Assembly (NCBI GenBank): GCA_035448545.1 | Contig: DAOTJE010000019.1 | Coordinates: 1-64,000, forward strand | Length of the DNA: 64,000 bases | Direction: 5' to 3' | From: Anaerobaca sp035448545 | Lineage (GTDB): Bacteria; Planctomycetota; Phycisphaerae; Sedimentisphaerales; Anaerobacaceae | Part shown: positions 26,201 through 34,038 of the stretch, piece after piece | Layout of the letters: each line of letters begins with the position of its first letter | How positions within the stretch are numbered: the first letter of the stretch is position 1 | Notes under the pieces: model-generated | Told to the model about the DNA's origin: nothing | What the model saw: the letters and a program-made list of their open reading frames with translations, nothing else | The model's database searches: none | Program-made: the position numbers and the translations under genes

Positions 26201-27566
26201 CGTCCCCGACGAGTACTATTGCTTCTCGCACTGGTCCGGAACCGGTGTGGATAAAGGCAAGGTGGGCAACGTCAGCAATCCCAATACGACCGTGACAATA
26301 GATGGCGACTACACGATCCAGGCACACTTCGCGCTCATTCAGTACACGTTGACCCTCTCCTCCACGAATGGTGGCTCTGTTACCGTGCCGGGCGAGGGGG
26401 ATCGCCAATACGTGCATGGGACATCAGTACCGGTTGAAGCTCGCGCCGACGAGTGTTATGAGTTCACCGGCTGGACTGGCACTGCTGTGGATGACGGCAA
26501 GGTCGGCGACATGACCGATCCCAATACGATTGTGACTGTTGATGCCGATTACACTCTGATCGCCAATTTCACGTTGATCAAGTACTGCCTGGAAATCTCG
26601 TCCACGGACGGAGGATCCGTCACCAAGCCGGGCGAGGGAATCTTCTGCTATGGCTGCGCCGAGGTCGTGTGTCTCGAAGCCCAGGCGGACCCGGGCTATC
26701 GGTTCGTCCGCTGGGAGGCCACGGGTGGCTGTTCGCTCGATCCGAATGAGGCCGCTCCTATCGTGTGCGTCACCATTGACGGACACTGTTCGCTGAAGGC
26801 GGTGTTCGAGCGGCTGCCCGGTCTGACACTTGCCGCAATCGGACAGGGATCGACCGATCCGGAACCCGGGACTTATTTCATCCCGTCCGGAGAAACGGTG
26901 TGTTTCACCGCCATACCTGATTCCGGCTTCAGGTTCTGCCGGTGGGAAGGAACCTGTCTGGACGCTGCTGCGATCGCGGATGCGAACACCATCTGCGTGA
27001 CCGTCGAGGGTACGTGCACCTTGACGGCGGTCTTCGAGGAGGTCGTCTATGACCGCACGATGGACGCCGATCCGGGCTGGACGCTGGAAGGCCAGTGGGA
27101 ATATGGGAAGCCGACGGGCCAGCGGTGCGGGGCGTGGGGGAACAACGATCCGACCAGCGGGCACACCGGGCCGAACGTGCTCGGCGTCAATCTGAATGGC
27201 TGCTACGACCCGAATGTTGGCGGCCCCTACTACGCGACGACAAAGGCGTTCGACCTCGGTCAATACCAGAATGTCCGATTGCGGTTCTGGCGATGGCTCA
27301 ACTGCGACATCCCGGAGTACGTCAAGAGCACGGTGGAGGTCTCCACCGACAAAGTGAACTGGACCGTTCTCTGGACGCAGGGCGAACGCCAAGAGATCAC
27401 CGACACGCAGTGGACGCTTTGCGAGTACGCCATTCCGCAAACCGCCTGCCAATCGACGGTGTACGTGCGATGGGGCTATCACGTCCTCAAAGAACGGGCG
27501 TATGCCTACACCGGCTGGAACATCGACGACGTGCAGTTGATCGGGTGTCGCGGCTGCGACCAGTAG
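23250..27566 (+). CDS. Large secreted mosaic protein: IgGFc-binding-like, beta-helix with inserted LamG-like domain, B-repeats, C-terminal beta sandwich
   Basis: Predicted 1438 residues. The ATG at 23250 follows AGGAGG at ideal spacing and starts a signal peptide (ends near SSRAAEY). Layout by residue: ~29-405 IgGFc-binding-like beta region; 416 onward (KTIYVDDDAPNDPG) a parallel beta-helix; ~530-733 a LamG/concanavalin-like domain interrupting it; helix resumes to ~940 (INLGAYGGTA); ~946-1268 four InlB-type B repeats (GGSVTxPGEG, FxGWTGT, ADYTLIANF); ~1270-1438 a MAM/immune-inhibitor-A-like sandwich. The first third is A/T-rich in third positions, while the LamG segment is very GC-rich, so domains have different histories. 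It is probably a surface or matrix adhesin or carbohydrate binder; no enzyme motif is seen. Confidence 0.85.
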   Translation: MNANCLTRILVASLSIVCMSMTSSRAAEYWIPYVDSTLGSSATYSQIVIQTAFRTSVDVDFSCDGTIDNTYLLQRGEEKIVSVPRFAGTVHLRSTTPISVFYHYTMADYGAYEDGAYRYCVPSMECLGTSYWLPSTVTQVTILATDDNTAISVNGVAYSLKRGDVRHVTNLSQSAYVASTKKVMVVALNFDSGRYGHTYAYTSWPVDRLGTTYFVPSEHSCKLQGASSHSRIEVVATQDTTRLTIGSDDYEVNAGDVVTYTATSETAIQSDKPVFSVYISDITAMDPWRGVSRHYTYSFPLLPYSLAGTHYVIGIGGGVSPHGAPNRLIAIASFENNNTIGLDVNMDGIIEWRKVLNAGQHAYVKEGDIPDWDSQSFASIQSSKSVQVVETIRGWWNGISESMAARSVLPLTLPAKTIYVDDDAPNDPGPNDLTVGDPKEDGTKEHPFDMIQEGIDAAEDGDTVLVREGTYYETIAFTGRSIEVTSFDPEGDGMHAYPVIDAGYSGTVVTFDQGESLNCRLSGFVLTRGLGEPVLGSSGDPTPPTSTTLTAPEAWADAVALARPSFFATNVADGVYDIGTFGGEMTYEFIVKSNPLETQASMCLIGRRHFGDTRSGLKYEQWNNTGTYGATLFGVADYDYGVATNPGVPTHLVFVASEATGTTALYVNGVYRGSVDAAILLSGVVGIGYGAQAEDGSDFFDDFDGQIFGVAIYDRALSNGEIKIHADAYFMRGAAGAAGAIACIDASPHISHCVVVGNRCADPQSSDPSGGVVYCVNSNALLENCTIADNYGGVDGAGLYLVRSDVGVSNCIIWGNMPQNILVESGDGPIVGYTDIFRGWPGPGNTDREPAFAFPGYWADRNDPDMAVEPTHADAIWIDGDYHVMSTAGRWDPLDEAWVIDETTSPCVDAGDPDASWENEPRPNGGRINLGAYGGTAQASMSTGPCCVTITATEGGRVTEPGIVEPGEARIFCFDCGTSARVMAVPDEYYCFSHWSGTGVDKGKVGNVSNPNTTVTIDGDYTIQAHFALIQYTLTLSSTNGGSVTVPGEGDRQYVHGTSVPVEARADECYEFTGWTGTAVDDGKVGDMTDPNTIVTVDADYTLIANFTLIKYCLEISSTDGGSVTKPGEGIFCYGCAEVVCLEAQADPGYRFVRWEATGGCSLDPNEAAPIVCVTIDGHCSLKAVFERLPGLTLAAIGQGSTDPEPGTYFIPSGETVCFTAIPDSGFRFCRWEGTCLDAAAIADANTICVTVEGTCTLTAVFEEVVYDRTMDADPGWTLEGQWEYGKPTGQRCGAWGNNDPTSGHTGPNVLGVNLNGCYDPNVGGPYYATTKAFDLGQYQNVRLRFWRWLNCDIPEYVKSTVEVSTDKVNWTVLWTQGERQEITDTQWTLCEYAIPQTACQSTVYVRWGYHVLKERAYAYTGWNIDDVQLIGCRGCDQ

Positions 27567-27588
27567 CCTGATCGCCAATCTCGTTCGG

Positions 27589-27619
27589 GGCTGCGGGATG
27601 TGCCTGGCGTCCCGCAGCC
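27589..27619. terminator. Bidirectional terminator hairpin
   Basis: GGCTGCGGGA (27589-27598) and TCCCGCAGCC (27610-27619) form a perfect 10-bp stem with an 11-base loop between the convergent large secreted gene and the 108-residue gene. There is no T-run, so it is likely but not certain. Confidence 0.5.
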
Positions 27620-27628
27620 TCGGAGGGA

Positions 27629-27955
27629 TCAGTAGGTGAACAGGTCGGCGAGGCGGTAGTGCTTCTGCGTCGCGGCGTTCAGGGCGGCCAGGACCTTGGT
27701 TTGGGCGTTCGGAGTCAGGCGGCGGCCCTTGCACGCGCGGGCGACCATCTTGTGCGTGAGCTGTTCGGTCGAGGCGGCCACAAGGTCGTGCGGCTTGAGA
27801 CCGTGCTCGGCCATGATCCGCCCGATCGGCTGCGGGCCCAGGTTTCTGGCGATCTGATCGCACATCCGACGAAAGGCTCTCAAAAGGGTCTCGGTTGTTT
27901 GTTCGGACTCGATCCGCTCGCAGGGCGCGAAGGTCGTTTGCCTGACTTGAGCCAT
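27629..27955 (-). CDS. Small conserved hypothetical protein
   Basis: Predicted 108 residues with no signal peptide or membrane segment. The C-terminal half (LTHKMVARACKGRRLTPNAQTKVLAALNAA, then YRLADLFTY) looks like a compact helical domain and has the feel of a conserved family. If started at the ATG at 27955, with GGAGGT about 15 bases upstream, it overlaps the end of the upstream STAS-like gene by 76 bases. An internal ATG at 27865 would avoid the overlap but lacks a ribosome site. Function unknown. Confidence 0.65.
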   Translation of the reverse strand: MAQVRQTTFAPCERIESEQTTETLLRAFRRMCDQIARNLGPQPIGRIMAEHGLKPHDLVAASTEQLTHKMVARACKGRRLTPNAQTKVLAALNAATQKHYRLADLFTY

Positions 27956-28311
27956 TTCAGGGCCGCGGCCACCTCCGTGAAGAGGCGAACGGGAAAACCT
28001 CGATTGAAGAACACGGTCTCGACGAACAGGAAGCTGTCTATCTGCTCCGAGTCGTCCGCGATCACCACCGCGACCCGGTGCGAGCGGGTCAGCCCGAGTT
28101 CCTCAACGATCTCGGGCAGGCGATAGAGCTCCGTCGTCAGAGCGTCCAGTCTCATCTGGCGAGCGTCAATCAGGATCGCACCGGTGGCGCATTCGGCGGC
28201 CACCGCAAGGCTTCGCGCAACCATTGCCGTGATCTCCGGCACCCCCACCATGGCGAAAACCGTCGTCGCCACAACCTGCTGCTCCGCCAGGTAATCGACC
28301 TGCCATGTCAT
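27880..28311 (-). CDS. STAS/SpoIIAA-like protein
   Basis: Predicted 143 residues. The alternation GVPEITAMVARSL, AILIDARQM, LGLTRSHRVAVVIADD and FFNRGFPVRLFTEVAAALKWL follows the strand-helix pattern of STAS/SEC14-type (SpoIIAA-like) domains. Such proteins often bind partner kinases or nucleotides in signalling. A distant SpoIIE-type phosphatase occurs at 173-1627, but no link can be shown. The last ~22 residues lie beyond the usual domain end and overlap the next gene. Confidence 0.6.
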   Translation of the reverse strand: MTWQVDYLAEQQVVATTVFAMVGVPEITAMVARSLAVAAECATGAILIDARQMRLDALTTELYRLPEIVEELGLTRSHRVAVVIADDSEQIDSFLFVETVFFNRGFPVRLFTEVAAALKWLKSGKRPSRPASGSSPNKQPRPF

Positions 28312-28616
28312 TGCTCTTCTTGCTCCATCTCAGGACGACCGCGCAATTCGATGCCGCCCACGTCTGCCGTGAGCCCGTAGAGGCAGCGAATGATCGACGA
28401 GGAACGCCCTGTCCCGAAGGACATCGGGATCGCTGCGAGCCGCGAATCTATGTTGGGATCAAATGTCGGCCACCCCAGACGAAATGACTGCAACTTCGCC
28501 AAAAAGGTGCATCGTATACAACCGTGCGGGCACAGCCGTCAAGAAGAAAACTCTCTCGGAACGCCAAAAGGCCGGCGGCAATCCAAAACGAGTAGGGGGC
28601 AAACAGTCATTCGCCC
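28312..28616. other. Intergenic region with a palindromic repeat at its edge
   Basis: About 305 bases without a supported gene, between the leftward GntP and STAS-like genes. It holds the GTAGGGG/CCCCTAC repeat at 28592-28620, which reaches into the gntP stop codon. Confidence 0.5.
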
Positions 28617-28620
28617 CTAC
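28592..28620. repeat. Dispersed palindrome, GTAGGGGCGAAT type (copy 2), overlapping a stop codon
   Basis: GTAGGGG (28592-28598) and CCCCTAC (28614-28620) flank a 15-base loop containing GAATGACTGTTTG on the minus strand. The core resembles the palindrome at 22657-22686. It includes the stop codon of the GntP permease and may serve as its terminator. Confidence 0.55.
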
Positions 28621-29957
28621 AGCAGGCAGGCGCCGAGGACCCACACGGCCACTGCCGCGGCAAGGCCCTCGATCAGGGTCCCAAACGTCTGGAGCTTGTA
28701 ACCCTGGCGGACCGTCATCGTGGACAGTTGGGTGACGATCCAGAAGTAGCTGTCGTTGACGTGGCTGACGACCATGGACCCGGCGCCGATGGCCACGACG
28801 GCCAGCGCCCTGCCGGTGGGCGTCGCCAGGCCGAGCGGATCGAGCATCGGTGCGACGATTCCGGCGGTCGTGATAATCGCGACGGTGGAGGAACCTTGGG
28901 CGGTCTTGATCGCCGCGGCCAGCACGAAGGGCAGCCAGAGCCCCCAGGCAGACGCATCGCCCAGAACCTGCGAGACGACATCGGCGATATGCGACTCGCG
29001 CAGCACCTTGCCGAAGGCGCCGCCACAGCCGGTGATGAGGATAATCGTTGCCGCCGCCAGCACCGCCTCGCCGACCCAGCCCGACGCCGAGAGCATGGAA
29101 CTCGTCAGCTTGGCCGGAAGCAGAAAAGCCAGAAACACCCCGATCAGCAACGCCACCACCGGCTGCCCCAGAAAACCGATCAGCTCGGCAACCCACCCTT
29201 CGACCAGCGGGGCATCCTGGAGTGTACAGACGGACCGCAGCAGGATCAGCACAATGGGCGTTAGGATTGGAGCCAGCGATTTGGCCACTGACGGACCGTC
29301 GGATACCGACCGCGGCGAACCGGATTCCATGGACTCGTCGGGCGCCAGTTTGACCCGCGAGGCGATCTTCACGCTGAACAGCCACGAGACCACCAGCGCC
29401 GGAACACTGACGATCAGACCGAAGAGGATCACCCGCCCCAGGTCCGCCTCCAGCGCCGCCGCGGCCGCCACCGGACCGGGGGTCGGCGGGACCATCGTGT
29501 GCGTCGCGTACAGACCGAGACTCAGAGCCATTGCGCCGGCCGCCAGCGGGACCCGAGCCTTTGACGAGAGCGAGCGGGCCAGCGGAGCCAGAAGAATGAA
29601 TCCCGAATCACAGAAAACGGGGATGCTCACGATGTATCCGATGATGCCCATCGCCATCGGAACCTGTCGGGGGCCGACCAAGTCCACCGTGCGCTGAGCC
29701 AGCCGGGCGGCGCCACCCGATTTTTCGAGGAACGTGCCGATGATCGAGCCGGCCAGGATGACGATGCCGATCTGGCCAATGGTAACGCCGAAGCCGTCGT
29801 TGATCGAATCGACAACGCCCTTCAGGGACATCTGCCGGCTGAGAATCCCGTACCCGAACGCCGCGATCAGCAGCGCCAGAAACGGATGCAGCTTCAGTCT
29901 GCTCGTGGCCAGAACGATAAATGCTATCGCAACCACGAGCAGCACGATCTGCCACAT
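28617..29957 (-). CDS. GntP-family permease (gluconate/sugar-acid:H+ symporter)
   Basis: Predicted 446 residues with about 12 hydrophobic segments. The ATG at 29957 is chosen because GGGAGGT lies 9 bases upstream. An in-frame ATG at 29975 would place that site inside the coding region. GntP-type features include HPFLALLIAAFGYG, a loop with SIPVFCDSGFILLAPLA, ATHTMVPPTPGPVAAA, and near the end QGSSTVAIITTAGIVAPML and VVSHVNDSYFWIVTQL. The family imports gluconate, glycerate or related acids. The substrate is not determined. Confidence 0.88.
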   Translation of the reverse strand: MWQIVLLVVAIAFIVLATSRLKLHPFLALLIAAFGYGILSRQMSLKGVVDSINDGFGVTIGQIGIVILAGSIIGTFLEKSGGAARLAQRTVDLVGPRQVPMAMGIIGYIVSIPVFCDSGFILLAPLARSLSSKARVPLAAGAMALSLGLYATHTMVPPTPGPVAAAAALEADLGRVILFGLIVSVPALVVSWLFSVKIASRVKLAPDESMESGSPRSVSDGPSVAKSLAPILTPIVLILLRSVCTLQDAPLVEGWVAELIGFLGQPVVALLIGVFLAFLLPAKLTSSMLSASGWVGEAVLAAATIILITGCGGAFGKVLRESHIADVVSQVLGDASAWGLWLPFVLAAAIKTAQGSSTVAIITTAGIVAPMLDPLGLATPTGRALAVVAIGAGSMVVSHVNDSYFWIVTQLSTMTVRQGYKLQTFGTLIEGLAAAVAVWVLGACLL

Positions 29958-29993
29958 CGCCGAAAGACCTCCCATTGCTTGCGAAACGCAAAA

Positions 29994-31235
29994 TCAACGC
30001 GCTTGCACGTCGTAGCAGAGCAGTTGGTCCTGATCGCGCAAGTAGAGCCTCTTGCCGGCCACGACCGGATGCGGCCAGGTCTTGGGCTTGCCGAAACCGG
30101 GCTGCACAAAGCGTCCGGTTTCCTTGTAGCCGTCGGCCGTCGCCTCGATCAGAGCAACGATCCCGTCGTCCTCGGCACGCAAATACAGGCGTCCGTCCGC
30201 ATACACCACGGAACCTTTGCCGACCTGCCTCTTCTCGGTCCACTTCAGTTTGCCCGTCGCCAGTTCCTGGCAGGTCCAGCCTCGGCTGTCGCAGTAGCCG
30301 TACACATGGTCGTCCACCAGCACCACACCGCCATGATGGCTGGCGATGCTCCGCTCGGCATAGACTTGCCTGACCCGGAACTTGCCGTCGGCGCGCTCGA
30401 CCTCAAACAGATTGCTGCCGACGCCGTAACCACTGGTCACATACACCTTGTTGCCCTTGACGATGGGTGTGGGAATCACAGCGGTCTTGCCCTTCCGCTC
30501 GATACGCCACAGTACCTGGCCGTCCGGAGCAACCCCGACGACGTTATCGGCAGTCAATTGGACGTATTGCTTAACGCCGGCGATCTCGGCGCAAACGAGC
30601 GAGGAGTAGTGGGCCGGATCGGTGAAGTCCTTGGTCTGCCACAGGACCCTGCCGGTGCGCTTGTCGAGGGCGACGATCGCGCCCCTGGGCCCGCCGGGCG
30701 TGCAAACCGCCTGATCGCCATCGATCAGCACCGATTCGCTGTAACCCCACTCGGGCCGCTCGCCCCCGAAATCCGTGGACATGTGCCTTTCCCATACCTT
30801 GGCGCCGTCGGCGGTCTTAAAGCAGGCCAGCTCGCCATACTGGCCCATGACATACAGCAAGTCTCCATCGACGGTGGGCGTACCGCGCGGTCCGGCGAAA
30901 CCGCCCCAGCCGGGCGCTCCGGCCTTGCCGAGCGGCGCGCTCCACAGCAGCTTGCCGTCCGTCCGATTGAGCCCATGCACGTAGCAGGCGCCACCTCGGT
31001 CGCCCGTGGTGTAGATCCGGTCGGCAACGATTGAAACGCTGGAGAACCCCTCGCCAAGACCGGTGGCCCTCCAGACAAGTGATGGACCGCCCTGGGGCCA
31101 CTGCTGGAGCAACCCGGTCTCAGGTGACAAGCCGTCGCGGTTGGGACCGCGCCATTGCGTCCAATCGCTTGCGGAGCACAAGGTGGAAATCGATATCGCC
31201 GCAAGTAAGCATCGAATCATCGGTTCCAGTCGCAT
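29994..31235 (-). CDS. Secreted PQQ-type beta-propeller protein
   Basis: Predicted 413 residues from the ATG at 31235 with AGGAGA 8 bases upstream. A signal peptide is present (residues 1-22). SASDWTQWRGPNRDGLSPETGLLQQWP is a typical start of planctomycete PQQ-like propellers. The blades show repeated DGKLLWSAPLG, ADGAKVWER, KRTGRVLWQTKDF and TGKLKWTEKRQVG motifs. The fold resembles BamB or quinoprotein dehydrogenases, but no catalytic Ca/PQQ residues are assigned. It is likely an extracytoplasmic binding or scaffold protein, 36 bases upstream of gntP. Confidence 0.82.
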   Translation of the reverse strand: MRLEPMIRCLLAAISISTLCSASDWTQWRGPNRDGLSPETGLLQQWPQGGPSLVWRATGLGEGFSSVSIVADRIYTTGDRGGACYVHGLNRTDGKLLWSAPLGKAGAPGWGGFAGPRGTPTVDGDLLYVMGQYGELACFKTADGAKVWERHMSTDFGGERPEWGYSESVLIDGDQAVCTPGGPRGAIVALDKRTGRVLWQTKDFTDPAHYSSLVCAEIAGVKQYVQLTADNVVGVAPDGQVLWRIERKGKTAVIPTPIVKGNKVYVTSGYGVGSNLFEVERADGKFRVRQVYAERSIASHHGGVVLVDDHVYGYCDSRGWTCQELATGKLKWTEKRQVGKGSVVYADGRLYLRAEDDGIVALIEATADGYKETGRFVQPGFGKPKTWPHPVVAGKRLYLRDQDQLLCYDVQAR

Positions 31236-31416
31236 CACGCATTCTCCTGTAGTAAGGTTATGATTGCATCGGCTGCCCAGTCTACCGCAAGTCTCAACAC
31301 CGGACAACGGTTATCCCGACGCACAAGTTGTGGCCGGCATGCGTATAGAAAACGAGTAATGGAACAACGTTCTTGCGCGTATGTTTCCCATCGAGAGCAA
31401 GCACGGGAGGTATGGG

Positions 31417-31797
31417 ATGCAGGTTCCACTACAGGTATCGTTCAAGGGTATCCCCAACACCACCGTAATTGAAGGCCTGATCCGACAGAAGGCGCACAAG
31501 CTCGAACGGATCTGCGACCATCTATCGAGCTGTCGTGTGGCCGTGGAGAGGCCGGTGAAACACCCCGAGGACGGCAATCCGTATCGCGTGCGGATCGACA
31601 TGACCGTCCCGCCCGGACACGAAATAGTAGTCAGAAACGAGCCGGGAGGCAGCAAAACGAGGCCCCCCCTGGACGTCGTCGTTCGGGACACCTTCGACAC
31701 GGCCTCGCGCCGGCTGAAGAAACTCGTGGCGTTGCAACAGGGCCGAGTCAAAACCCGTTCCGGTCGACAGAAAGCGGGGAACCACGCCGTCTCATAG
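31417..31797 (+). CDS. HPF/RaiA-type ribosome-associated protein
   Basis: Predicted 126 residues. The ATG at 31417 follows GGGAGG at ideal spacing. The opening QVPLQVSFKGIPNTTVIEGLIRQKAHKLERICDHLSSCRVAVE matches the beta-alpha-beta start of hibernation-promoting factor/RaiA (sigma54 modulation) proteins. The middle PYRVRIDMTVPPGHEIVV and VVVRDTFDTASRRLKKLV continue the fold. Such proteins bind the 30S decoding region and silence ribosomes under stress. The long HPF C-terminal domain is absent, so it is the short form. Confidence 0.8.
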   Translation: MQVPLQVSFKGIPNTTVIEGLIRQKAHKLERICDHLSSCRVAVERPVKHPEDGNPYRVRIDMTVPPGHEIVVRNEPGGSKTRPPLDVVVRDTFDTASRRLKKLVALQQGRVKTRSGRQKAGNHAVS

Positions 31798-31872
31798 GAT
31801 CGACCGAAATGCCTATCGGGGCGCAACGCGTGTCTGCCGGTATGGGGCAGAGAAGAGGCGGATTCTGTGCGC

Positions 31873-32442
31873 TCACTCGACGGCGACCTTGAGCACCGCC
31901 TTGTGGATCTGCCCGGCGCCAACCAGAGGGGCATGGGCGTCACGCGGGAAGAAGATGGCAAATGAGCCGGCCCGAACCGGTATCCAGCGGTCAGGGGCGT
32001 CCTTGAAGAACTCGATATCCTTATCGGGATCGTAGCTCACAGCGGAGATTGAGCATGTCGCGGTGGGCTTCCACCCCATCTCGTCCGTCCCGCTCAGGAC
32101 GTATTGGATGTCGATGTACTTGCGGTGCGCTTCCAGCGGCGCCTCGGCCCGGCGGCGGGCGGGGCTGTGGCTCATCAAACAGAACAGACGATCTCCGTCG
32201 ATGTCGTGCCGACCATCGGGCAGCTCCGCCAGATCGCCGCGACGCAGGAACGCAAAGGCCCTTTCGAACGTCGGATGCATATCATAGTATCTCTCCGCAT
32301 TCGCCAGACGATCCACGATCACATGCTCCCCTTCCATAGGCTTTGCCACCTCCTTGTCTGTCGAACAGCCGCTCAGATTCCCGATGGCACCCCACAAAGC
32401 CAGACCAATCCACGCACTGCGAACCATCCAGTCCTTGCTCAT
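31873..32442 (-). CDS. YhcH/DUF386-family beta-barrel protein with a lipoprotein signal
   Basis: Predicted 189 residues from the ATG at 32442, 7 bases after AAGGAGA. An ATG 6 bases earlier is too close to that site. Residues 1-27 form a signal with the lipobox LSGC. The body follows the YhcH/YjgK/YiaL (DUF386) fold: MIVDRLANAERYYDMHPTFERAFAFL-type start, DGRHDIDGDRLF, EAHRKYIDIQYVLSGTDEMGW and FFPRDAHAPLV with metal-type His residues. Cytoplasmic relatives act in sialic-acid and sugar-acid metabolism. A lipoprotein version is unusual. Confidence 0.85.
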   Translation of the reverse strand: MSKDWMVRSAWIGLALWGAIGNLSGCSTDKEVAKPMEGEHVIVDRLANAERYYDMHPTFERAFAFLRRGDLAELPDGRHDIDGDRLFCLMSHSPARRRAEAPLEAHRKYIDIQYVLSGTDEMGWKPTATCSISAVSYDPDKDIEFFKDAPDRWIPVRAGSFAIFFPRDAHAPLVGAGQIHKAVLKVAVE

Positions 32443-32635
32443 AGCCATTCTCCTTGGTGACTCCCAAAGGCACCATTATGAGCCGCGTCATACCAAAGGG
32501 CAAGACCGATACATCCCCTCCGTCGCAAAGATGGTCCGCGCGCTTGATTCTCCTCGGAGACAGGATACAATCCAACAGCGTCACACGTTCGAGTGAGCTT
32601 TCAGAAGGGATGACGGCATTGAGGGCTGCCCTGCC

Positions 32636-34012
32636 ATGAAGACGCTTCCAATCGCAAGTGTGTGCCTGGTGTTCGCGGTCGTCGCAGCGACGAGCGGTGC
32701 GGCGCCTGTCGTCGAGGTCGAAGAAGACCTCTACAGCTACGCGTCCGCCGACAACGGGGCCGGCCCCATGTGGTGCCATGGGTCCACATGCCTGGTGCGC
32801 ATCGGCGAGGCGGTCTTCGCCAGCGGGCTGGAGACCATCGCGGACGCCAAGCCGCTGAACAACTGCCGCTGGATGCTGTTCGCGCGGGGAGAGAAGGGCT
32901 GGGAGAAGGTCTGCGTCGACGAATCGGGGCGGACTCGCGAGCCCTGTCCGCTGGTCGGCTTTCCCGACGGTCGATTGTTCCTGTCGGCCAACCCCACGCT
33001 CGACGCGAATGCCTACTCCGGTCCGGCTCGGCCCGAGGTGCTCCAGTTCGACGCGAGCGATCCGCGTGCGCCGGCACGCACCCTGCTTCCCGCCTGGCAG
33101 GGCGAACCGAAGTTCACCGAGCATTCCTATCGCAGCTTGGCCGCCGATGGGCCGAACCGTGAGTTGATCCTGCTGCAGAACGTCGGCTACACGCACGCCG
33201 AGTGGTCGTTCCTCGACCGCGATAGACGGTGGGGCGCGCAGGGGCAGCTCACGTGGCCGTGGGGCACCGAATACAGCAAGCCGCAACCGATCCGCGTGTG
33301 CTATCCGAACGTCGCGTTGAAGGACCGGGCGGTCCACTTCTGTGGAGTCAGCGACATCGTCGAGCCGAACGAGACTTGGCGGGCGTTCAAGAAGGAGCTG
33401 ACCGGGCGCGAGTGGGACTACGATTTCCGCCGGCTGTTCTACACGTGGACGCCCGACGTCACGAGCGAGCCGTTCCGTCCGTGGGTCGAAGTCGCCAGTC
33501 GCGAGAAGACCTGTGGCTGGGTCACGCCGGGAGATATGTGGATCGCCCCGGATGGCGATGTCCACCTGCTCTGGACCGAGCGGGCCCTGGACGAAAGGCT
33601 GCGGGAGAAGTTCTTTCCCAGCGCCAGACAGAGCTATACGCTGAACTACGCCGTCCTGCGGGATGGGCAGGTGCAGTCTCGTCGCACCCTGCTGGCGGCG
33701 GAAGAGGGCAAATCCAACGAGCGGCCGGGCCGGGGCCGCTTCCACGTAACGCCGGACCAGCGGCTGTTCGTCTTCTTCTACGTCAGCGGGTCGGATGCGA
33801 GCGGTAAGGGCGTCTCGGAGAACCGCCTGCTGGAGATCGGACCGGATGCGAGCGTCGGTCCGGCGGTCCGCGTGCCGTTGCAGAAGCCGTTTACCGAGTT
33901 CTTCACCGCGACGGTCCGCGCCGGATCACCCCCCTCGCGTACGCTGGAACTGCTCGGGACCAGACAAGGTTCCGGCAATACCATCAGCTACGCACGAATC
34001 CGAATCGACTGA
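32636..34012 (+). CDS. Secreted hypothetical protein, BNR/sialidase-like propeller
   Basis: Predicted 458 residues with a signal peptide (residues 1-22). The mature protein has repeated strand motifs with aspartate-containing turns (VGFPDGRLFLSANP, DRRWGAQGQLTWPWG, MWIAPDGDVHLLWTER, HVTPDQRLFVFFYVSG), consistent with a BNR or sialidase-type propeller. No catalytic Tyr/Glu set is assigned. Function unknown. It runs rightward into marC. Confidence 0.65.
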   Translation: MKTLPIASVCLVFAVVAATSGAAPVVEVEEDLYSYASADNGAGPMWCHGSTCLVRIGEAVFASGLETIADAKPLNNCRWMLFARGEKGWEKVCVDESGRTREPCPLVGFPDGRLFLSANPTLDANAYSGPARPEVLQFDASDPRAPARTLLPAWQGEPKFTEHSYRSLAADGPNRELILLQNVGYTHAEWSFLDRDRRWGAQGQLTWPWGTEYSKPQPIRVCYPNVALKDRAVHFCGVSDIVEPNETWRAFKKELTGREWDYDFRRLFYTWTPDVTSEPFRPWVEVASREKTCGWVTPGDMWIAPDGDVHLLWTERALDERLREKFFPSARQSYTLNYAVLRDGQVQSRRTLLAAEEGKSNERPGRGRFHVTPDQRLFVFFYVSGSDASGKGVSENRLLEIGPDASVGPAVRVPLQKPFTEFFTATVRAGSPPSRTLELLGTRQGSGNTISYARIRID

Positions 34013-34038
34013 CGCACGCCCCGCTCGAAGGAATGCAC

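Noticed and set aside
24852..26417. A 521-codon open frame on the minus strand under the giant secreted gene.
   Set aside because: It lies entirely antisense to a gene with a signal peptide, ribosome site and clear domains; its translation is low-complexity and rich in Arg, His and Val, as expected for a shadow frame in GC-rich DNA.
26424..27863. A 479-codon minus-strand frame antisense to the B-repeat region.
   Set aside because: Arg/Pro/Gly-rich translation without motifs; it also runs over the small 108-residue gene.
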